From an uncultured Eubacteriales bacterium (GTDB lineage Bacteria > Bacillota > Clostridia > Oscillospirales > CAG-272): a stretch of DNA of 62,788 nucleotides. Position numbers and translations under genes: made by a program. This document shows positions 33,917-42,464 of this stretch, piece after piece (positions within the stretch are counted from its first letter, which is position 1; every line of letters starts with the position of its first letter). The notes under the pieces are model-generated. The model worked only from the letters and a program-made list of their open reading frames with translations. It had not been told where the DNA came from and did not search any database. The DNA lies in contig CABUHS010000013.1 of NCBI GenBank assembly GCA_902491535.1, positions 1 through 62,788 on the forward strand, given 5' to 3'.

Positions 33917-34726
33917 ATGAAAACAGCGCTTACGATAGCCGGAAGCGACTCCTCGGGAGGAGCGGGAATACAGGCTGATATAAAAACAATGACAGCTAAC
34001 GGAGTTTATGCAATGAGTGCTATAACGGCGCTCACTGCACAAAACACGACCGGAGTTACCGCAATATCAGAGGTATCAGAGGATTTTCTGCAAAAGCAGA
34101 TAGACAGTGTATTTACCGATATCCGTCCGGACGCGGTAAAAACAGGTATGGTATCCTCAGACGGGCTCGTACGGACGATAGCATCAAGACTCAGATATTT
34201 TTCCGCGAAAAATATCGTTGTCGATCCGGTAATGGTAGCTACAAGCGGTTCAAAACTTATAAACAACGGTACAGTAGAAACGATCGAGAAAGAGCTTCTT
34301 CCGCTTGCAACAGTTGTAACTCCGAATATACCGGAGGCAGAAGTACTTTCCGGTATAAAGATCACCGGCAGGCAGGATATGATAAAGGCAGCACAGATAA
34401 TCGGAAAGCAGTACGGATGTTCTGTTCTGTGCAAAGGCGGACACAGCACTGATAACGCCGATGATCTCCTGCTCTGTAATAATACAATAAAATGGTTTGA
34501 GGGAAATAGGATAGATAATCCCAATACACACGGAACAGGCTGCACCCTGTCGAGTGCCATAGCCGCGAATCTCGCAAAAGGACTAAATCTTGAAGAGTCG
34601 GTCGGGCGCGCTAAGGAATATATAACCGGCGCTCTGTCCGCAATGCTGGATCTCGGAGCAGGAAGCGGTCCTATAAATCACGCCTTTGACATAAGAAGCA
34701 GATTTTCCGAAGATCCGGCCGTATAA
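33917..34726 (+). CDS. thiD: hydroxymethylpyrimidine/phosphomethylpyrimidine kinase
   Basis: Phosphorylates the pyrimidine moiety twice. 269 residues of the ribokinase family: AGSDSSGGAGIQADIK at the N-terminus, VVDPVMVATSG, and the anion-hole motif NTHGTGCTLSSAIA. GGAAAGGCG precedes the ATG. Confidence 0.96.
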   Translation: MKTALTIAGSDSSGGAGIQADIKTMTANGVYAMSAITALTAQNTTGVTAISEVSEDFLQKQIDSVFTDIRPDAVKTGMVSSDGLVRTIASRLRYFSAKNIVVDPVMVATSGSKLINNGTVETIEKELLPLATVVTPNIPEAEVLSGIKITGRQDMIKAAQIIGKQYGCSVLCKGGHSTDNADDLLLCNNTIKWFEGNRIDNPNTHGTGCTLSSAIAANLAKGLNLEESVGRAKEYITGALSAMLDLGAGSGPINHAFDIRSRFSEDPAV

Positions 34727-34761
34727 TATAAACCAGGTATTTTATGAGAGGATAATATATT

Positions 34762-36075
34762 ATGAGAAATTACAAAACACAGATGGAAGCCGCAAAAAAA
34801 AGGATCATAACACCCGAAATGAGGCTTGTAGCCGAAAAAGAATACACAGATCCGGAAAAAATCCGTGAATCTGTCGCATCGGGTACCGTCGCAATCCCAT
34901 GCAATATACGCCATACTTCTATATCCGCAGAGGGCATCGGAACAGGACTTCGTACAAAGATTAATGTCAATCTCGGAATTTCGGGAGACTGCAAAAATTA
35001 CGAGACCGAAATGAAAAAGGTCGATATGGCGCTGAAGTTCGGGGCGGAAGCGATCATGGATCTGAGTAACTACGGTAAAACCAATACATTCCGCAGAGAA
35101 CTTATTGCAAAATCACCTGCAATGATCGGAACCGTTCCTATGTATGATGCAATAGGCTATCTTGAAAAGGATCTGCTCGAAATAACCGCAGAGGACTTTT
35201 TGCGCGTCGTCCGCGCGCACGCAGAGGAAGGCGTTGACTTTATGACAATACACGCCGGAATAAACAGGCGTGCAGTTGAAGCTTTTATGCGCGAAGGACG
35301 CAAAATGAATATTGTATCGCGCGGCGGTTCTCTGCTTTTTGCATGGATGATGATGACAGGAAATGAAAATCCTTTTTATGAGCATTACGATGAAGTGCTT
35401 GAAATTCTCCGCGAATATGATGTAACGATAAGTCTCGGCGATGCGCTTCGTCCGGGATGCATTGACGACAGCACAGACGCCGGACAGATAAGCGAGCTTA
35501 TCGAACTCGGCGCACTTACCGAAAGGGCATGGGCTAAGGACGTTCAGGTTATGGTAGAAGGTCCCGGACATATGGCAATGAACGAGATCGAAGCAAATAT
35601 GAAGCTGCAAAAGCGTATATGTCATAATGCCCCCTTCTATGTACTCGGCCCGCTTGTAACCGATATCGCGCCGGGATACGATCATATAACTTCAGCGATA
35701 GGCGGGGCAATAGCCGCAGCGAACGGAGCAGATTTCCTCTGCTATGTTACTCCGGCGGAGCATCTGAGACTTCCCGATCTTTCCGACGTAAAGGAAGGAA
35801 TCGTGGCGAGCCGGATCGCCGCACATGCAGCGGACATTGCTAAAGGCATTCCGCATGCAAGGGAGAGGGATAACGCAATGGCACAGGCACGTCATAAGGT
35901 TGACTGGGAGGAAATGTTCAGCCTTGCAATAGACGGTGAAAAAGCACGCGAATATTTTGAAAGCACTCCTCCGTCAGACAGGCATACCTGTTCTATGTGC
36001 GGAAAGATGTGCGCGGTCAGAACGACCAATATGATTCTTGAAGGTAAAAAAGTAGAATTTTGCACTGAAAAATAA
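34762..36075 (+). CDS. thiC: phosphomethylpyrimidine synthase
   Basis: Radical-SAM rearrangement of aminoimidazole ribotide to hydroxymethylpyrimidine phosphate. 437 residues, the short form without the N-terminal domain of enteric ThiC. Zinc- and substrate-site segments are present (VMVEGPGHMAMNEIE, LGPLVTDIAPGYDHI). The C-terminal cluster motif reads CSMCGKMC, a C-X2-C-X3-C spacing instead of the C-X2-C-X4-C I know from larger ThiC. It ends the operon; I saw no clear terminator before the next promoter at 36122. Confidence 0.94.
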   Translation: MRNYKTQMEAAKKRIITPEMRLVAEKEYTDPEKIRESVASGTVAIPCNIRHTSISAEGIGTGLRTKINVNLGISGDCKNYETEMKKVDMALKFGAEAIMDLSNYGKTNTFRRELIAKSPAMIGTVPMYDAIGYLEKDLLEITAEDFLRVVRAHAEEGVDFMTIHAGINRRAVEAFMREGRKMNIVSRGGSLLFAWMMMTGNENPFYEHYDEVLEILREYDVTISLGDALRPGCIDDSTDAGQISELIELGALTERAWAKDVQVMVEGPGHMAMNEIEANMKLQKRICHNAPFYVLGPLVTDIAPGYDHITSAIGGAIAAANGADFLCYVTPAEHLRLPDLSDVKEGIVASRIAAHAADIAKGIPHARERDNAMAQARHKVDWEEMFSLAIDGEKAREYFESTPPSDRHTCSMCGKMCAVRTTNMILEGKKVEFCTEK

Positions 36076-36121
36076 TTCAACTTTACAGTACAAAAATACA
36101 CGTGTTTCTTGAGAATTTCGC

Positions 36122-36150
36122 TTGACAAATACCGCTGCATGTGCTATACT
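36122..36150 (+). promoter_or_regulatory. promoter of ilvE
   Basis: TTGACA (36122-36127), 17 bases, TATACT (36145-36150), just before the T-box leader. Confidence 0.85.
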
Positions 36151-36164
36151 GAACTAAATTAAAT

Positions 36165-36422
36165 ATAAAGGCTGTGACGAAGACAGCGCTGAGATATTTA
36201 TTTTTCAGAGAATCGGTACATGCTGAAAGCCGATAAATAAATCCCGGTTGCTTATCACTTCCGAGCCGGAAGTCCGAAAGACGGTGTCGTGTAGGCGCTT
36301 CCCGTGATTGCTGCGTAAAGGCATATGGATTGACAGATCTGAGCGGCAGCGAAAGCTGCAATTTGAGTGGTACCGCGGGTGAATTCACACTCGTCTCAAA
36401 GAAATTTGAGACGAGTTTTTTA
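36165..36422 (+). promoter_or_regulatory. T-box riboswitch, specifier read as ATC (Ile)
   Basis: GACGAAGACAG at the start, a stem I ending in ATCACTTCCGAG, the T-box ATTTGAGTGGTACCGCGG (36361-36378), and a terminator with 12-bp arms ACTCGTCTCAAA/TTTGAGACGAGT and six T (36389-36422). By alignment with the leader at 7436 the specifier is ATC, isoleucine. The transaminase would thus respond to isoleucine tRNA while the main operon responds to leucine tRNA. Confidence 0.92.
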
Positions 36423-36430
36423 TTGTAAAA

Positions 36431-36491
36431 CAACAAGATTCCGGGACACCTGCCCGCAATCTTTGATTATGCCCGGCGAGTCAGGTTCTTG
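36431..36491 (+). repeat. dispersed ~64-bp repeat, copy D
   Basis: CAACAAGATTCCGGG at the start, centre AATC-TTT-GATT, end CAGGTTCTTG. It starts eight bases after the T run of the T-box terminator and lies in the leader of ilvE, 70 bases before the ATG. Confidence 0.82.
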
Positions 36492-36560
36492 CATATCTCC
36501 TGCCATTAGCAGCTTATATTTGTATTCTATTTTACGAAATATGAAAGAAGGAAAATAAAA

Positions 36561-37625
36561 ATGAATATTTCGATCACAAAAACTCAAAATCCGAAGGAGA
36601 AACCCGACGCGTCGTCGCTCGGATTCGGGCAGATCTTTACAGATCATATGTTCTTGATGGATTATACTCCCGAAAATGGCTGGCACGACGCGAGAATCGT
36701 ACCGTTCGGCAACTTATCAATACATCCCGCTTCAACCGTACTTCATTACGGCTCGGAAATATTCGAGGGACTCAAGGCATACCGCCGCGCAGACGGAAAG
36801 GTACAGCTTTTCAGACCAATCGAAAACATCCGCCGTATGAACAATTCCGCCGACCGTCTCTGCCTGCCGCAGATTCCCGAGGATATCGCAATGCAGGTAC
36901 TCATTGAGTTTGTAAAGACTGAGCAGGATTGGACGCCGTCGGCTGAAGGAACATCGCTTTATATCCGTCCGTTTATGTTCGGAAACGATGAATCTCTCGG
37001 AGTCCATACAGTTCACCATGTCACATTCGCGATCATCGCTTCTCCGTCCGGAAGCTACTACAAGGAGGGTATCAACCCTGTTAAGATCATGATCGAGGAT
37101 CAGGACGTCCGCGCAGTACGCGGAGGTACAGGATATGCAAAATGCGGAGGAAACTATGCCGCTTCTAACCGTGCAGGCGAGCGGGCTGAGCAGAAAGGAT
37201 ATTCTCAGGTTCTTTGGCTTGACGGCGTTGAACGCAAGTATATTGAGGAAGTCGGAGCTATGAACGTTATGTTCAAAATTGCCGGTGAGATCGTAACTCC
37301 TATGCTCAGCGGATCAATTCTTCCCGGAATCACAAGAAAATCATGCATAGAAGTTCTCCGCAAAGAGGGATATACTGTAAACGAACGCCTTATTTCGGTT
37401 GATGAGCTTTCACAGGCTATGGAAAACGGCACTCTCGAGGAAGCTTGGGGTTGCGGAACAGCAGCTGTTGTATCGCCTATCGGGGAGCTTTGCTACAAGG
37501 ATGTAAAGTATACAGTAAATGAAGGAAAGATCGGCGCTGTAACACAGCATCTTTACGATACACTCACTTCCATCCAGTGGGGCAAGACCGAGGATACCTT
37601 CGGCTGGACAAAACAGATCGACTGA
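36561..37625 (+). CDS. ilvE: branched-chain amino-acid aminotransferase
   Basis: Final transamination of valine, leucine and isoleucine. 354 residues of PLP fold type IV, in the ~350-residue BCAT form: LHYGSEIFEGLKAYR, the PLP lysine in GYAKCGGNYAAS, EEVGAMNVMF, and GCGTAAVVSPIG. GAAAGAAGG precedes the ATG. It is alone after its own T-box and ends before a palindromic terminator. Confidence 0.96.
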   Translation: MNISITKTQNPKEKPDASSLGFGQIFTDHMFLMDYTPENGWHDARIVPFGNLSIHPASTVLHYGSEIFEGLKAYRRADGKVQLFRPIENIRRMNNSADRLCLPQIPEDIAMQVLIEFVKTEQDWTPSAEGTSLYIRPFMFGNDESLGVHTVHHVTFAIIASPSGSYYKEGINPVKIMIEDQDVRAVRGGTGYAKCGGNYAASNRAGERAEQKGYSQVLWLDGVERKYIEEVGAMNVMFKIAGEIVTPMLSGSILPGITRKSCIEVLRKEGYTVNERLISVDELSQAMENGTLEEAWGCGTAAVVSPIGELCYKDVKYTVNEGKIGAVTQHLYDTLTSIQWGKTEDTFGWTKQID

Positions 37626-37681
37626 TTACAAAATAATAATATTACATATATCAGCGTTCATTGCGCGTAATTATAACAGTA

Positions 37682-37731
37682 AAATCCGAATCCGGAATCT
37701 GTACAGATTCCGGATTCGGATTTGTTTTTAT
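37682..37731. terminator. terminator after ilvE, perfect 42-bp palindrome
   Basis: Positions 37682-37723 are self-complementary throughout (AAATCCGAATCCGGAATCTG plus GTACAG-centred mirror), followed by GTTTTTA. The ~120 bases beyond, up to 37848, show nothing further. Confidence 0.88.
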
Positions 37732-37848
37732 AATTAAAACCGATTATTAAACATATTCAGTATCAACATCACTTGCAAAACATCGGTTTCCAGTTATTCA
37801 AAGTTTTTCAGATATACGAAGCCTTGTTTTTCTAACTATCGGCATACG

Positions 37849-38457
37849 TTATGAATTTATTTCCCGTATTTTTGAAAAATACAGATAAGATAATATGCTT
37901 ATCGGCAGAAAATATACACACCAGAATTCCAATAGAGCAATACCGATCCAACTTTCGTTACCCGCCTCAAATATCCCCAAAACAGGAGCAATCAAACAAC
38001 TGAAAAAGAAAATGCCGTGTATCAGTAAAAGACCTTTAAGCCACCTATCCTTTTTTGTTTCTGTCTTAACCGTTAATCCGGCAAAAAAGGTAGATAAAGC
38101 CATTAAGCTATACCCTAAAAGATCATAACTGAAAAATAAGCCGAACTGCTGAAAGTCAAGAATTTCAGATGTCTGCTGAGTTAAATTATCAAGACGGACA
38201 GTTGTAACCTGTGCAAAATAAACTAACAGAATAATCACGGAATACATCACCGCAAATGCTGATGAAACATATCCGGCTAATTTTCGCTTCTGTTCGGAAA
38301 AATATGCATATGCACACATCATGGGAACAAAACTAAGAGCAATAAACATAGAAGAAAAATAACTTATGAAATTATTTCCTATAAGCATAGACAATGCAAA
38401 GCAAATTACAGCTGTTATATTTACTGCAGAGCATACCGTGCCGATTTTCCTGCTCAT
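37849..38457 (-). CDS. small polytopic membrane protein, unknown function
   Basis: 202 residues with six likely membrane segments in three pairs, short loops and a basic SKIREINS tail. I do not recognise the family. ATG 38457 has GGAGAG ten bases upstream; a longer frame to 38523 lacks one. It follows the lipoprotein gene at 38541 on the same strand by 83 bases. An inverted repeat around AATTTGGAGCAGTTC/GAACTGCTCCAAATT (38480-38520) lies between them and may act as terminator or attenuator. Confidence 0.7.
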   Translation of the reverse strand: MSRKIGTVCSAVNITAVICFALSMLIGNNFISYFSSMFIALSFVPMMCAYAYFSEQKRKLAGYVSSAFAVMYSVIILLVYFAQVTTVRLDNLTQQTSEILDFQQFGLFFSYDLLGYSLMALSTFFAGLTVKTETKKDRWLKGLLLIHGIFFFSCLIAPVLGIFEAGNESWIGIALLEFWCVYFLPISILSYLYFSKIREINS

Positions 38458-38540
38458 TATTTTATACTCTCCAAACCTGAACTGCTCCAAATTGTTATGT
38501 CCGCACAATTTGGAGCAGTTCACTTACAAATGGTTTTGAT

Positions 38541-40358
38541 TTACTTACCGTAACAATAGCCTGCTCTGCCAATCGGCGCAGAATCTCCGGTTTTATAGAA
38601 CCCAAATACATCGCCCTCTGTGCAGTTGTCACTCCACTTGAAAAAGATAGAAGCATCACCGCTGATGCCGAGATCGGCCTTCGGAACCGCAACCATCATC
38701 ATATTGCCGAGCAATCTATATGAAACCGCTGAGACATCACTTACCGAATAATCCGAGCTTTCTGCAAGCTTGCCGAGAAACAGCTTTCCGCTTTCCGGAG
38801 CCTTGTAATTCAGCACGAAATTATATCCGTTCCAACCGTTCGACTCCCCAGTCGAGATAAAGAGGTTCATCCAGTTTCCGCCCTCGGGTGCCGTAATATC
38901 GTCGACTGTCTTCACAAAGAAGTATACATTTGTATCATCCTCGCAGACCTTCATTTCATCGATATCATTACGTCCGGAGTGATCAATATAGTTCTCATCA
39001 CCGAAGCCCGGATTGCTTCTGTCAACAGTATCATTTTTGTAATCCTTGTAGTATGCCACTACATCGTTCCACTGCGCAAAACCGCCGTCGATATCGATTG
39101 TTCTATGATCTTTATCAACTATTCCTTTTGTTCCCTTATACTGTCTGATATAAGAAATCATCTGCATGTAATAGTTATCACCGTATCCGCCTTCCATCGG
39201 CTCCACATCACGGCTTGTATTGGGGTCGGCGCAGTCAACGAAAATGATCGGCGTATTCGGTCTCGCAGGTTGGCGCTGTGCTACCCACTCGTTCCATCCC
39301 GTAATAAAGATGATCTCAGGATCCTGCTCGATAGCCCATTCAAACTGTTCCGCAAAATTGTATCCGTGAAGATATGCGTCCGGATCCGTGTCGTTTGCAC
39401 CGTTGTGCCAGCTTCTGGTACGGTCCTGCCCGCCGTACCACGCGGTAAGACTGAAGGTAACCGTACTGGAATGTTGTGCAAGAGAAACGTTTACAACTTC
39501 TTTTCTCCGGCTCGTACCGTATACGGCATCGTCCGTATAAAGACGGTCAAATTCCATCCAAGGAAAACCGTCTCTCTTTCTTTTTTCATTCGGCCACTGA
39601 TTGAGCTTGATGCGGAAGAATTTCTTCACTTCGTCAGAGCAAGCAGGATCATTCGGATTTCCGATGATCATCGGCTTTTCGTCCCAGTTGAACCAAAGAT
39701 GGGAATATTCCGGATGCGCCTCATAGATCTCGGCATAGATCCGATTCATCGTATCTCCGGAACTGCTGTTCGTCATAAAAGAGACCTTAGGCACGTTCCA
39801 TCCGAGATTGCTGTATTCATCTAGGATCTTCATGAGCTTTAATGCGGAATCGGAATATGTAAAGGCATTCGTTGCATCAAATACAAGGAAATCGATTCCC
39901 GCGTCGGTAAGCATCTGAACATGCTTTCTCATTACCCACTCATCGGACTGTTTATAATAGCCGAACATCGGTTTCCCCCAAAAATGGTGTTCACCGACTA
40001 AACCGCCGCCGGCGTTTATCCAGTTTTGTTCCGACTCAAGCGAACCCTCGGTCTGCGCAATCAAGGAGTTATCATAGGGACCTGCAGTACCGTGTTCACC
40101 AGCCCACAAAAAGTAGAAAATACCAACGTACCGATCGCTTCTTGCATCCGGTGCCTCGGAAACTGTTGTCAGTTTTCTGCCGAGTGAATCGACCGCCGAC
40201 GTTGCAGACACTTTATAGTCCGCTGTATTCACATATATATCATCATTAACGGTATTCATATTCATTTCCTCCGAAGACGAAGTTTTTTTGTTGCATGCCG
40301 GTATCGTAACCATACTGAGCATAGCAATTAAAGCAGCAATACATTTTCTTGAATTCAT
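38541..40358 (-). CDS. secreted lipoprotein with GH99/WbsX-like catalytic region
   Basis: 605 residues. The N-terminus is a lipoprotein signal with lipobox TIPAC (Cys22), then a Ser/Glu/Asn-rich linker to about 60. Residues ~65-400 resemble the GH71/GH99-like (WbsX) TIM barrel: GIFYFLWAG, GEHHFWGKPMFGYY, AGIDFLVFDATN, FITGWNEWVAQRQP. The C-terminal ~170 residues look like a carbohydrate-binding sandwich domain (NVYFFVKTVDDI). It is likely an extracellular glycan hydrolase or binder. A ribosome site is weak (AGAGATTTTTT). No sugar uptake genes neighbour it. Confidence 0.75.
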   Translation of the reverse strand: MNSRKCIAALIAMLSMVTIPACNKKTSSSEEMNMNTVNDDIYVNTADYKVSATSAVDSLGRKLTTVSEAPDARSDRYVGIFYFLWAGEHGTAGPYDNSLIAQTEGSLESEQNWINAGGGLVGEHHFWGKPMFGYYKQSDEWVMRKHVQMLTDAGIDFLVFDATNAFTYSDSALKLMKILDEYSNLGWNVPKVSFMTNSSSGDTMNRIYAEIYEAHPEYSHLWFNWDEKPMIIGNPNDPACSDEVKKFFRIKLNQWPNEKRKRDGFPWMEFDRLYTDDAVYGTSRRKEVVNVSLAQHSSTVTFSLTAWYGGQDRTRSWHNGANDTDPDAYLHGYNFAEQFEWAIEQDPEIIFITGWNEWVAQRQPARPNTPIIFVDCADPNTSRDVEPMEGGYGDNYYMQMISYIRQYKGTKGIVDKDHRTIDIDGGFAQWNDVVAYYKDYKNDTVDRSNPGFGDENYIDHSGRNDIDEMKVCEDDTNVYFFVKTVDDITAPEGGNWMNLFISTGESNGWNGYNFVLNYKAPESGKLFLGKLAESSDYSVSDVSAVSYRLLGNMMMVAVPKADLGISGDASIFFKWSDNCTEGDVFGFYKTGDSAPIGRAGYCYGK

Positions 40359-40445
40359 AAAAAATCTCTCAATAAAATAATTTCAAAATCAATATATCCG
40401 AGTGACGCTAAACACGTAAGCGACATCATTTGCCGAAAGCAAACA

Positions 40446-40480
40446 TAATTGCCCAAAAGCCCTCGAAGAGACTTTTGGGC
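40446..40480 (-). terminator. hairpin after tRNA-Gly(CCC)
   Basis: GCCCAAAAG and CTTTTGGGC form nine perfect pairs directly after the CCA end. The T-tract is weak (AATTATGTTT). Confidence 0.6.
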
Positions 40481-40554
40481 TGGAGCGGATAACGGGAATC
40501 GGACCCGCATTATCAGCTTGGGAAGCTGAAGTTCTGCCACTGAACTATATCCGC
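40481..40554 (-). tRNA. tRNA-Gly (anticodon CCC)
   Basis: 74 bases with encoded CCA. Acceptor GCGGATA/TATCCGC, D-arm AGTTCAGTGGCAGAAC, anticodon stem TCAGC/GCTGA around TTCCCAA (anticodon CCC), T-arm GGGTCCGATTCCC. Confidence 0.95.
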
Positions 40555-40701
40555 ATACTTAACTACAATAAAATAATAGCACATACAAATTGAATAATAT
40601 TGAGCTATTTATGTCCTTATTGTTAACACTTCTTCTTTGAGCTGAAATTTAAAGTCATAAAAAATAGCACAAAAATTACGGCAATCACAGATTCCTATAT
40701 T

Positions 40702-40739
40702 AAAAAAATTGACCTGAGTGTTTCTCAGGCCAATTTTTA
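40702..40739 (-). terminator. terminator of mltG
   Basis: AAAAATTGGCCTGAG and CTCAGGTCAATTTTTTT on the minus strand pair around an AAACA loop, with a long T run, 22 bases after the mltG stop. The remaining gap to tRNA-Gly shows nothing else. Confidence 0.88.
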
Positions 40740-40760
40740 TATTTCATATACGACTCTATA

Positions 40761-42368
40761 TCAGCCTCTTGCTTCTATGATATTCATAGAATGTTCTCTG
40801 GATGTTTTTGCAAAAAGGTTATATCCGTCTTTCTTAGCAACAAAGTAGTAGTACTGCGTATCTGCAGGATACAGCGCCCATGTTATAGCACTGTAGCTCG
40901 GGTTGGTTATCGGACCTGCAGGAAGCCCCTTGCGCGTATATGTGTTGTACGGTGTATCCTTTTGATTTTCAAGAGACGTTATAACATCCACCGGCTCATC
41001 CAAGCCGTATTTGGTCGTCGCATCACTCTGAAGATATCCCTGTGTCTCATACGACGGATTATTCAGACGGTTATGGAATACAGATGATATCCATCCGTAC
41101 TCAGACTCATATTTCGCCTCCATCTGTATCATAGATGCTAATGTTACAAGCTGATCTACAGTCATATTCTTCTGAGCGCATTCCTCACGGTATGCCTCGG
41201 GGAAGATTTCTCCGAAACGGTCGAGAAGCTTATACAGTACCGCCACCTCGGTAGATGTGCTGTAAAAATAATAGGTATCCGGATACAGATATCCATCCAG
41301 GCGATATTTCCTGTCAGGACTCGGATCAAGCTCATCAAGGAACCAATAGCCTTCAAATTTATAATTCTGAATAGCTTCGACAAATCCCTCACGGCTGCCG
41401 ATACCGTTCTCAATAAACAGATCTATGATCTGATCTACTGTATATCCCTCCGGTATGGTTATCCTAATCTGAGTGACCTCAGGAGCTTTCTCATGAAATT
41501 CTTTACGGAGCATATCATAATTCATAGACGGCTTGACCGTGTAGGTTCCCGCAACATAGGGTTTGGAATCATGACGCAAGGAAGCATAAAGCTTGAATAT
41601 TCCGGGATAACGTATTACTCCGGCATCTTTGAGTGCGTCGGCAAGGTCAGCCGTAGTAGCATTTTCTCCGATCGTTATCTCAACATCGTCCTCGCTTTTG
41701 ACAAAGGCAAACACATCGTTGCCGATCATTACTCCGTAAAATCCGATCAGTCCGCCGACTATGATTACAACAACTATATATATTACAGCCTTGAGTATGC
41801 TTGATATTGCAGTTCCCTTATATCCGCCGTCATTTTTTTTATTTCCTCTTCCGCGTTTTGCACTGCCGCTTCTTACAGCGCGACGCTCAGGATGCAATTC
41901 CTGTCTTGCACGGTTCGAAGGATGAGCAGCACTTGACGGTACTTTATTATAAAGAGCGGTCGCCTCAAGATCGGCAGAATGTCCGGCAGGCTGCATATGT
42001 CCCGAAACGGGACGTCCCGTTCTTCCCGCAGGAGATGACAGCGACGGAGCATGAGGCATAGCGCCGGTACGGGAGGTATTGACTGCGGAATCGTTCCGGG
42101 CATTCCGGTGCGGTATATTTGTACGCTGTCCCGACGTTTCATATATGTTGCGTCCGGCCGGACGAACCTGTTTTTTTCCGTCAGATACTATAGGAACCGA
42201 TCGGGTAACCGAAGACGGATCTACACGATTTACGCGATTCGATTCCGGATTTTCTGAAATATGAGTCGCCGTACGTCCTTTTTCCTGTCTTTTAGCAACG
42301 CTAAGGAACATATCTTCGCCGTCTGATGTGTTTTGAGGCGTTGTTTTTTTGTTGTAATTATTCTCCAT
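40761..42368 (-). CDS. mltG: endolytic peptidoglycan transglycosylase MltG
   Basis: Cuts nascent glycan strands at the membrane and so sets strand length. 535 residues: a ~190-residue cytoplasmic N-terminus that is polar and probably disordered, one membrane segment (AVIYIVVVIIVGGLIGFYGV, about 200-220), a LysM-like part, and the YceG domain with the catalytic glutamate in IQMEAKYESEYGWISSVFHNRL. The N-terminal tail is much longer than in E. coli (none) and is typical of Gram-positives. The next gene upstream is 96 bases away on the same strand. Confidence 0.94.
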   Translation of the reverse strand: MENNYNKKTTPQNTSDGEDMFLSVAKRQEKGRTATHISENPESNRVNRVDPSSVTRSVPIVSDGKKQVRPAGRNIYETSGQRTNIPHRNARNDSAVNTSRTGAMPHAPSLSSPAGRTGRPVSGHMQPAGHSADLEATALYNKVPSSAAHPSNRARQELHPERRAVRSGSAKRGRGNKKNDGGYKGTAISSILKAVIYIVVVIIVGGLIGFYGVMIGNDVFAFVKSEDDVEITIGENATTADLADALKDAGVIRYPGIFKLYASLRHDSKPYVAGTYTVKPSMNYDMLRKEFHEKAPEVTQIRITIPEGYTVDQIIDLFIENGIGSREGFVEAIQNYKFEGYWFLDELDPSPDRKYRLDGYLYPDTYYFYSTSTEVAVLYKLLDRFGEIFPEAYREECAQKNMTVDQLVTLASMIQMEAKYESEYGWISSVFHNRLNNPSYETQGYLQSDATTKYGLDEPVDVITSLENQKDTPYNTYTRKGLPAGPITNPSYSAITWALYPADTQYYYFVAKKDGYNLFAKTSREHSMNIIEARG

Positions 42369-42464
42369 ATTATAAAACCATGCCTTTTTTCAAACTGAAA
42401 CACTGCCGCACCGAATACTTGTACGGAGGTTTATACAATCGTGATTTAAGCAAAATCACCGCTA

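Noticed and set aside
38979..39824. 281-codon plus-strand open frame inside the lipoprotein gene
   Set aside because: The minus-strand frame has a lipobox and family motifs; this one has none.
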